NCBI GenBank assembly: GCA_005776735.1
Contig: SXOM01000648.1
Coordinates: 1 to 17,344, forward strand
Source of the DNA: Pseudomonadota bacterium
GTDB lineage: Bacteria > Myxococcota_A > UBA796 > SXON01
Direction of reading: 5' to 3'
DNA: 17,344 bases
Positions 12,318 through 17,344 of the stretch are shown piece after piece. Position numbers and translations under genes: made by a program. Position 1 is the first letter of the stretch. The number at the start of each line of letters is the position of its first letter. The notes under the pieces were generated by a model. That model was not told where the DNA came from. It searched no databases and was given only the letters and a program-made list of their open reading frames with translations.

Positions 12318-13385
12318 TCAGGCCGGCTCCGCGAGGACGCGCGCCAGCAGGGCTTCGTAGCGCTCCCACACCTCGGTCCAGCGGTACCGCTCGACCCAGG
12401 CGCGGCCGGCGTCCCCGCGGCGACGGCGCTCCGTCGGGTCGGCGACCAGCGCGAGGATCGCGTCCCGCAGCGCGACGATGTCGTCCCTCGGGACCAGCTG
12501 CGCGAGCCCGCCCGACGCTTCGGACACCGCGGCGTCGTGGAACCCGACGACGGGGAGGCCGCACGCCATCGCCTCGACCGCGGCGAACCCGAACCCCTCG
12601 GCCATCCGGGTGGGGAACAGCGCGATGTCGGCGCCCTGGTACCAGGGCAGCACGTCCGGCACGTCGAAGTGCAGCGCGGCCGGGAGCCCCCACGCCTGGA
12701 CCTGGAGCTGGTCGGCGTACACCCGGTCCGCGACCGTGCCGACCAGGTCGAGGTGCACCCCGCGACGTTGGTCGGGGCGCATCCGGCCGAGCGCGTCGAG
12801 CGCGCAATGCTGCCCCTTGCCGGGGAGGATCCGGCTCACCTGCACGAGCTTCACGACGGCGTCCGGCACCCGCGGCGAGGGCACGAAGTGGTCGATGTCC
12901 ACACCGTTGTGGATGGCCACCACCCGCTCGGGCGGGAGCCCGGCCGCCAGGAGCGTGGTGCGCGTGGTCTCGGACACCGCGACCACCGCGGCGAGCCGTC
13001 GGGCCTGCAGGCGGTAGAACTGGCGGCGGAGGAGCGCGCCGGCGCCGCCCGCGCCGCCGCCGAAGTTCAGATCGTGCACCAGCGTCACCACCGGCACGCC
13101 GGGCACCTGCACCTCGATCGAGTTGCTCAACACGGCGTCGGGACGCCACCGCCTCGCCGCCCGAGCGGCCGCCAGCGCCATGGCCGGCCACGCGGCGACC
13201 CCGCGGCCGCGAAGGTCGACCGCGTCGGCGTCCGCGGGCACACGGTCGCGCGCGGTGCGGTACCCGCACACCAGGTGCACGTCGTGGCCGGCGGCCCGGG
13301 CAAGCTCCAGGAGTCGGGCGAACACCGTCTCCGAGCCGCTGACCACGTCCGGGGGGAAGCGCCGCGCGACGAACAACAACCTCAC
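12318..13385 (-). CDS. GT4-family (group 1) glycosyltransferase
   Basis: A 355-residue GT-B fold glycosyltransferase. The N-terminal acceptor domain begins VRLLFVARRFPPDVVSGSETVFARLLELARAAGH, the usual start for family 4, with a Gly/Ser-rich loop. The donor domain follows: VSRILPGKGQ near the domain boundary, then VPDVLPWYQGADIALFPT and the EGFGFAAVEAMACGLPVVG motif from about residue 262 (E-x7-E), which binds the nucleotide-sugar donor. No membrane segment is seen, so it probably works at the inner face of the cytoplasmic membrane. The GTG start overlaps the stop of the phosphodiesterase-like gene as GTGA. It is the last gene of the four-gene minus-strand cassette and points to assembly of a surface glycan or glycolipid. 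The sugar and acceptor cannot be told from sequence. Confidence 0.93.
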   Translation of the reverse strand: MRLLFVARRFPPDVVSGSETVFARLLELARAAGHDVHLVCGYRTARDRVPADADAVDLRGRGVAAWPAMALAAARAARRWRPDAVLSNSIEVQVPGVPVVTLVHDLNFGGGAGGAGALLRRQFYRLQARRLAAVVAVSETTRTTLLAAGLPPERVVAIHNGVDIDHFVPSPRVPDAVVKLVQVSRILPGKGQHCALDALGRMRPDQRRGVHLDLVGTVADRVYADQLQVQAWGLPAALHFDVPDVLPWYQGADIALFPTRMAEGFGFAAVEAMACGLPVVGFHDAAVSEASGGLAQLVPRDDIVALRDAILALVADPTERRRRGDAGRAWVERYRWTEVWERYEALLARVLAEPA

Positions 13386-15058
13386 GGGGTGGGCTTCCCG
13401 TCGTCGACGTAGCCGAGCGCCTTGAGCATGTCCTCGTTGACGCCGCCGTCGGGGACGGCCGTGCGCCCCCGCAGGAGGCCATCCCACGATTCGACGCGGG
13501 GGATCTCGGGCCAGACCCGCGCCACGCCGGGCATGTCCCGCGCCGCGGGCAGGCCGGCGCCGGCGAGGAGGGTCGGCGCGGCATCGAGGAGCGGCACCTC
13601 GCCCAGGTCGGCCCCCGCGGGCGCGCCGCGCCCCCAGGCCAGGAAGATGCCCGACTCCTCGTGCATGCCGGTGTAGGCGGCGGTCAGGGTGACGTAGTCG
13701 GAGAGCGGCTCCCCGCCCACCCGGTCGGTGCCGAGCCGCGCCTGGGTGATCTGCTCGTCGGCGAGGGTGAGCGCGAGGCTCGCTTCGTCGTCGGGGAAGT
13801 CCGCCACGACGTAGAACGGCTCGCCCTCGGCGTCGGTCAGCGTGGCGAGCCATGCGCGCGCCCGCTCCACGTCCGCCTTGGAGCGGGTGCCCACGACCAG
13901 CTTGTGGCCGATCCGCGTGACGTCGACGTCGGGGACCTCTGCCCCCAGCCGCGCCCGCAACCGCTCGGTGAGGGGGAGGAACTGCCCGGCGACCCCCTTG
14001 GCGTCCATGGCCTGGAAGCCGTGGTCGCTCACGACCAGGAGCCGGGCCTCGGGACCGAGCCGGGCCATCAGCTCCCCGAGGATCTCGTCGGCCTGGCGGT
14101 AAGCGGCCCTGACCTCGGGGCCGCCCGCTTCGTGGCGGTCCCAGTACAGGTGCGCGAGCCCGTCCGTCGCGTAGTAGTTCAGGCTCGCCACGCCGGGCGC
14201 CCGCGCGTAGAGCTGCGCGACGAAGACGTCGCGGTCGATCTCGCCGCGGATGAGCTGCATGCTCACGTTGCGTGCGGTGTCGTCCGCGCCGAGCTGCTCG
14301 CGCACGAGCCACGCGGCGCCACGCACCAGCGTCCCGAGGCGCACGCCGACCCCCACGAGGCCGGCCACCCGACGCAGGCTCGCGCCCCGTTCGCCCACCG
14401 CCTGGCGCCGAAGCCGATTCCCGAGCTCCACCTCCTTGACGACGGCGAGTGACTCCGGCCACGCGTCGGGCGCGGGCGCGAGCCAGCTCGGGACCCAGAA
14501 ACCCCCGTGCGCGAACTGCCGCGGCGGGTAGTCCACGAGCCACTTGTAGAGCCCCACCGCGTCGCCGCGCGCTTCGGCGACGTCCCACCACCGCGCGACC
14601 TTGCAGTCGTGGGTCTGCACCCGGAATCCGCGCACCCCGTGCTCGTTGACGGTGCGGCCGCTCGCGATCGTGGTCCAGAGCAGCGGCGAGAACATCGGCT
14701 CCATCGAGATCAGGTCGGCCCGGGTGCCCTCCCGCGAGGCGCGGTGGAAGGCGGGGAGCGGCTCGGCGTCGATGAGCGACCACAACGCACCGTCGACCCC
14801 GAAGACCACCATCCGCGCCGGCACGGGTCCGAGGTGGTCTCCCGTGGTGGCGAGCCACAGGACCGAGGCGACGGCGGTGGCGGCTGCGGCGCGCCCGGTG
14901 CGGTGTCGCCGGGCCAAGAGCGCGCCCACGCCCGCGGCCACGCCGAGGCCGGCGCCGACCCACGGCAGGTCGTTGAACATCGGGTGGACCACATCCGTGG
15001 CCGCCACGGCGAGCGCGGCGACCAGCGCGCCACCGGCGAAGAGCTCGAGGAGCCTCAT
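13382..15058 (-). CDS. Membrane-anchored type I phosphodiesterase / nucleotide-pyrophosphatase-like protein (alkaline phosphatase superfamily)
   Basis: A 558-residue protein. Three hydrophobic segments at about 7-24, 33-49 and 57-72 anchor it in the membrane, with the catalytic domain after them. Alkaline-phosphatase-superfamily residues are visible: metal-binding Asp89 in VVFGVDGALW, nucleophile Thr129 in SPLLWTTIASGRTVNEHG, a metal pair in YYATDGLAHLYW, the VVSDHGF motif at about 342-348, and the last His in GMHEESGIFLAWG. The order matches PF01663-type phosphodiesterases, which cleave or transfer phosphodiester groups. The protein ends in LKALGYVDDGKPTP, a tail also seen (LEALGYLDP) in the sulfatase-like neighbour. 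Its ATG overlaps the acyltransferase stop (ATGA) and its stop overlaps the glycosyltransferase start (GTGA). It may remove or add a phosphate-linked head group on a lipid or glycan; the substrate is inferred only from neighbours. Confidence 0.87.
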   Translation of the reverse strand: MRLLELFAGGALVAALAVAATDVVHPMFNDLPWVGAGLGVAAGVGALLARRHRTGRAAAATAVASVLWLATTGDHLGPVPARMVVFGVDGALWSLIDAEPLPAFHRASREGTRADLISMEPMFSPLLWTTIASGRTVNEHGVRGFRVQTHDCKVARWWDVAEARGDAVGLYKWLVDYPPRQFAHGGFWVPSWLAPAPDAWPESLAVVKEVELGNRLRRQAVGERGASLRRVAGLVGVGVRLGTLVRGAAWLVREQLGADDTARNVSMQLIRGEIDRDVFVAQLYARAPGVASLNYYATDGLAHLYWDRHEAGGPEVRAAYRQADEILGELMARLGPEARLLVVSDHGFQAMDAKGVAGQFLPLTERLRARLGAEVPDVDVTRIGHKLVVGTRSKADVERARAWLATLTDAEGEPFYVVADFPDDEASLALTLADEQITQARLGTDRVGGEPLSDYVTLTAAYTGMHEESGIFLAWGRGAPAGADLGEVPLLDAAPTLLAGAGLPAARDMPGVARVWPEIPRVESWDGLLRGRTAVPDGGVNEDMLKALGYVDDGKPTP

Positions 15059-15990
15059 GGGATGAGCAGCCCTCCCGGTTGGAACTGATCCCAGAACAGC
15101 CACGCTTCGGGGTGGCGGGTGAGGACCAGGCCCAACCACGCGGCGGTGAAGTCGGCGCCGGACTCGAGGGCCTCGTCGAGGCTCCGATCGCGGGCGACCG
15201 CCACTTCCGGCCCGATGAAGCTCGCGTGCCGGCGGGGGTCGAGCGGGTCGCGGGCAGTGTACAGCGTGTGCAGGCGCGCGCCGGTCCGGTGGGCGAGCCA
15301 GAACGGCGTGACCGGGACCCCCATGCGCTGCCCGAGCACCCGACGCTCCAGTCGGCGCCCCAGCTCCTGCCCGCCGCCGGTGCCGTCGCACGCCGTGAGC
15401 ACGATGCCCCCGGCGGTGAGCGCGCGCAAGAGGCCCCGGAGGAACCCGGTGCCGTCGTGCAGCGTCACCCGCATGCGCGCTTCGAGGCGGGCGCGCTCGG
15501 CGGCGGCCCACTCCCCGGTCGCGCTGCGTTCGACCTGCACCCCGCCTCCGCCGACCTGGTGGACCGGCCGCCCGAGGGCCCCGAGCACCGCCAGGGGCAA
15601 CTGGGCGGGGCCCATGTGGGGGTGCATCAAGACCACACCCTGGCCGGCGCCGGCGGCCCGGTCGAGGTGCTCGAGCCCTTCCAAGCGCAGCCACGACTCC
15701 CAATTCTCGGGCCCGAGCCGCCCGAACGCGAACGAGGCGTACTGGTTCTCGAAGTGGGCGCCGAACGCTTCGATGGCGACCGCCTCGAGGTCGTCCCGCC
15801 CCGGGAACGCCCGGCGCAGATTATCAACCACTGCCCGGCGTTTGCCCGGGTTGAGCCGCCCCGCGGCCCGGCCCGCCCGCCGCGTGGCCCGGTAGTCCCA
15901 CCCCGCCGGAGCGTGCTCCAGGAGCTCCCGAACCGGACCCCAGGTGAGGCGACGGTACGCGTCCTTCAGCGGCGACTCGGCGATGATCAC
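15055..15990 (-). CDS. LpxL/HtrB-like lysophospholipid or lipid A acyltransferase family protein
   Basis: A 311-residue protein of the LpxL/HtrB acyltransferase superfamily. The N-terminal part has RRAVVDNLRRAFPG, the family's typical 'NLxxaFP' helix, and FENQYASFAFGRLGPENW. The catalytic region is GQGVVLMHPHMGPAQLPLAVLG at about 117-138. The general base His125 is followed four residues later by Gln130, where classical members carry Glu or Asp (H-x4-E/D). Downstream are GGIVLTACDGTGGGQ and RRVLGQRMGVPVTPFWLAHRTGA, which correspond to the 'fGxxaxtpxgxaxlA' substrate segment. The N-terminus lacks a clear transmembrane helix. The GTG start at 15990 lies one base from the upstream stop. It probably moves an acyl chain onto a lipid or sugar-lipid used by the neighbouring glycosyltransferase; the acceptor is not known. 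Confidence 0.85.
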   Translation of the reverse strand: MIIAESPLKDAYRRLTWGPVRELLEHAPAGWDYRATRRAGRAAGRLNPGKRRAVVDNLRRAFPGRDDLEAVAIEAFGAHFENQYASFAFGRLGPENWESWLRLEGLEHLDRAAGAGQGVVLMHPHMGPAQLPLAVLGALGRPVHQVGGGGVQVERSATGEWAAAERARLEARMRVTLHDGTGFLRGLLRALTAGGIVLTACDGTGGGQELGRRLERRVLGQRMGVPVTPFWLAHRTGARLHTLYTARDPLDPRRHASFIGPEVAVARDRSLDEALESGADFTAAWLGLVLTRHPEAWLFWDQFQPGGLLIP

Positions 15991-15991
15991 G

Positions 15992-17344
15992 TCAGGGGTC
16001 CAGGTAGCCGAGCGCTTCGAGGCGGGCGCGCTCTTCGTCCGACAGTTCCACCGCGGATCGGGTGGTGTCCCCCCGCAACAGCTCGTCGGTCTGGCCCCGC
16101 AGGCTGTCGAGGGCCGCCGCCTTCTCCGGGTCGGCGGTCCAGTCGCCTGCGCGATCGTTCACCCCCGCCGGGTCGTTCGCGAGCTCGAAGAGTTCGCCCC
16201 GGTCGTCGAACTCGCGCTGCACCCACCGCCCTGCGCCCGAGCGGAGACCGGCCAGCCGCCACTTCGGGGCGGTGATCCGGCCGGCCTTCCGCTCGGCGAG
16301 GTTGGTGTCGCGGTCGAAGCACATCGAGGGTGCGTGGACGCGGTCGGCGGCGAGCGCGTCGTGACCGCTCATGCCTTCGATCGACAGGCCGAGGCCGCCG
16401 AGCACGGTCGGTGCGACGTCGGCTCCGCTGACGGGAGCCGTGACCACGCCCGGCGCGGTGCGCCCCGGCCAGCGAAGCGCGAACGGGACGTGGAGGCTCG
16501 TCTCGTAGAGGTCGTCGCCGTGGTTGAACCACACGCCGTGCTCCCCGAGGGACTCGCCGTGGTCGCCGATGACGAGGACGACCGTGTCGGGGCCGACGGC
16601 CGCGAGCAGGCGGCCGAGCTGCGCGTCGGCGTAGCTGATCTCCCCGGCGTACTGCGCGAGCACGTAGTTGAGGTCGGTGATGCCATGCAGGAACGGCCGC
16701 AGGTACGTCGCGACCGAGCCGACCGTCGCCATCGAGGTGTAGGCGGGGTCGCGGGGATCGCCGCTGTAGTAGGCGGTGTCCCACGGCGGAGGCGGCAGGT
16801 ACGGGCCGTGAGGATCGAAGAGGTGGACCCACGCGAACCACGGCCCTTCCTGCGCCTGGATCCAGCCCAGGGCGTGGTCCACCGTGTCGGCCCCCCGCCG
16901 CTCGAGCACCCAGTCCGGGTCGGCGTGGCGGTGCGCCATGTCGATCGCGCGCGCCAGCAGCAGGTCCCGGAAGCCGGGCAACAGCCCGAAGTCGTCGTCG
17001 TACACGGTGAAGCCGCGGTCGAACCCGAGGCCTCCGTCCAGCACGTACGCGCTGACGAAGGCGGCGGTGGCCCACCCGGACTCGTGCAGGCGCTCCGCGA
17101 GGAGCGGCCGGTCGTCCGGGAGCGGAACGCCGTTGAGCAGGACGCCGTTCTCCCAGGGACCGGTGCCGCTCAGCATCGCCGCGTGGCTCGGCCCGGTGAC
17201 CGCCGCGACGGCGGAGGCGCTCTGGAACAGGACGCCCTCGGCGGCCAGCGCGTCGAAGTGGCGCGTGGTGGAGGCCGTGCTGCCGTAGGCGCCGAAGTGG
17301 TCGGCTCGCGCCGTGTCGAGCGTGACCAGGAGCACATCGGGCGC
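15992..17344 (-). CDS. Sulfatase-like alkaline-phosphatase-superfamily hydrolase or transferase, 5' end outside the window
   Basis: About 450 residues are visible; the start lies beyond the window edge. The first residues, APDVLLVTLDTARADHFGAYG, are the classic sulfatase opening with the first metal Asp. The active-site region reads AVAAVTGPSHAAMLSG. The residue that becomes formylglycine in sulfatases (Cys or Ser of C/S-x-P-x-R) is Thr (codon 17197-17195), and the Arg is His, so true sulfatase chemistry is unlikely. Thr at this place serves as nucleophile in phospho-transferring relatives. Metal ligands follow in VIGDHGESLGEHG. The stop is 1 base upstream of the acyltransferase GTG. It ends LEALGYLDP, a tail shared with the phosphodiesterase-like neighbour. 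It probably acts on phosphate esters of an envelope lipid or glycan; many automated tools would simply call it sulfatase. Confidence 0.88.
   Translation of the reverse strand, partial: APDVLLVTLDTARADHFGAYGSTASTTRHFDALAAEGVLFQSASAVAAVTGPSHAAMLSGTGPWENGVLLNGVPLPDDRPLLAERLHESGWATAAFVSAYVLDGGLGFDRGFTVYDDDFGLLPGFRDLLLARAIDMAHRHADPDWVLERRGADTVDHALGWIQAQEGPWFAWVHLFDPHGPYLPPPPWDTAYYSGDPRDPAYTSMATVGSVATYLRPFLHGITDLNYVLAQYAGEISYADAQLGRLLAAVGPDTVVLVIGDHGESLGEHGVWFNHGDDLYETSLHVPFALRWPGRTAPGVVTAPVSGADVAPTVLGGLGLSIEGMSGHDALAADRVHAPSMCFDRDTNLAERKAGRITAPKWRLAGLRSGAGRWVQREFDDRGELFELANDPAGVNDRAGDWTADPEKAAALDSLRGQTDELLRGDTTRSAVELSDEERARLEALGYLDP

Noticed and set aside
10396..12360. 654-codon plus-strand open frame spanning the radical SAM gene, the island and the pseudokinase gene
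   Set aside because: Arg/Ala/Pro/Gly-rich translation with no recognisable motif, out of phase with two better-supported genes.

Overview
The window is very GC-rich (clearly above 70% by eye, with strong G/C bias at third codon positions). It encodes the machinery of a two-membrane (Gram-negative) envelope: an LptD/OstA-like protein, an LpxL-like acyltransferase, a C-terminal outer-membrane barrel and a probable lipoprotein. Base composition, the (TP)n-linked surface protein and the kinase-like protein would fit a myxobacterium or another 'deltaproteobacterial' lineage. That assignment is inference; no rRNA or other decisive marker is present. No tRNA, rRNA, CRISPR array or insertion sequence was seen. 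The window is gene-dense, with no gene-free stretch over about 120 bases.

Region 1 (1-5091, minus strand) is a compact operon-like run, in transcription order: an LD-carboxypeptidase (peptidase S66), a serine beta-lactamase-family hydrolase, accD, folC and an LptD-like gene. Three of the four internal junctions are 4-base GTGA/ATGA overlaps. The run ends at the window edge in an odd junction: the conserved N-terminus of glutamate formimidoyltransferase (FtcD) lies out of frame inside the 3' end of the LptD-like gene, with no nearby start codon.

Region 2 (5092-8903) has a divergent intergenic segment with a nested inverted repeat. It is followed by a plus-strand small putative lipoprotein with an SH3-like C-terminus, and a convergent 1030-residue minus-strand surface protein. 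That protein has a signal peptide, about six Ig-like domains, a (Thr-Pro)n linker and a C-terminal beta-barrel-like domain. A TTGACA-N16-TACCAT promoter lies just upstream of it.

Region 3 (8904-12235, plus strand) has a class I methyltransferase overlapping a cobalamin-type radical SAM enzyme. A short AT-rich island follows, carrying an intrinsic terminator and a promoter for the next gene, a degenerate protein-kinase-like (pseudokinase) protein.

Region 4 (12318-17344, minus strand) is a four-gene cassette, in transcription order: a sulfatase-like alkaline-phosphatase-superfamily protein (5' end outside the window), an LpxL/HtrB-like acyltransferase, a membrane-anchored type I phosphodiesterase-like protein and a GT4 glycosyltransferase. 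The tight spacing (1 base, then two 4-base overlaps) suggests one transcript that builds or modifies a surface glycolipid or polysaccharide. This cassette, the methyltransferase/radical SAM pair and the pseudokinase are the best candidates for something undescribed.
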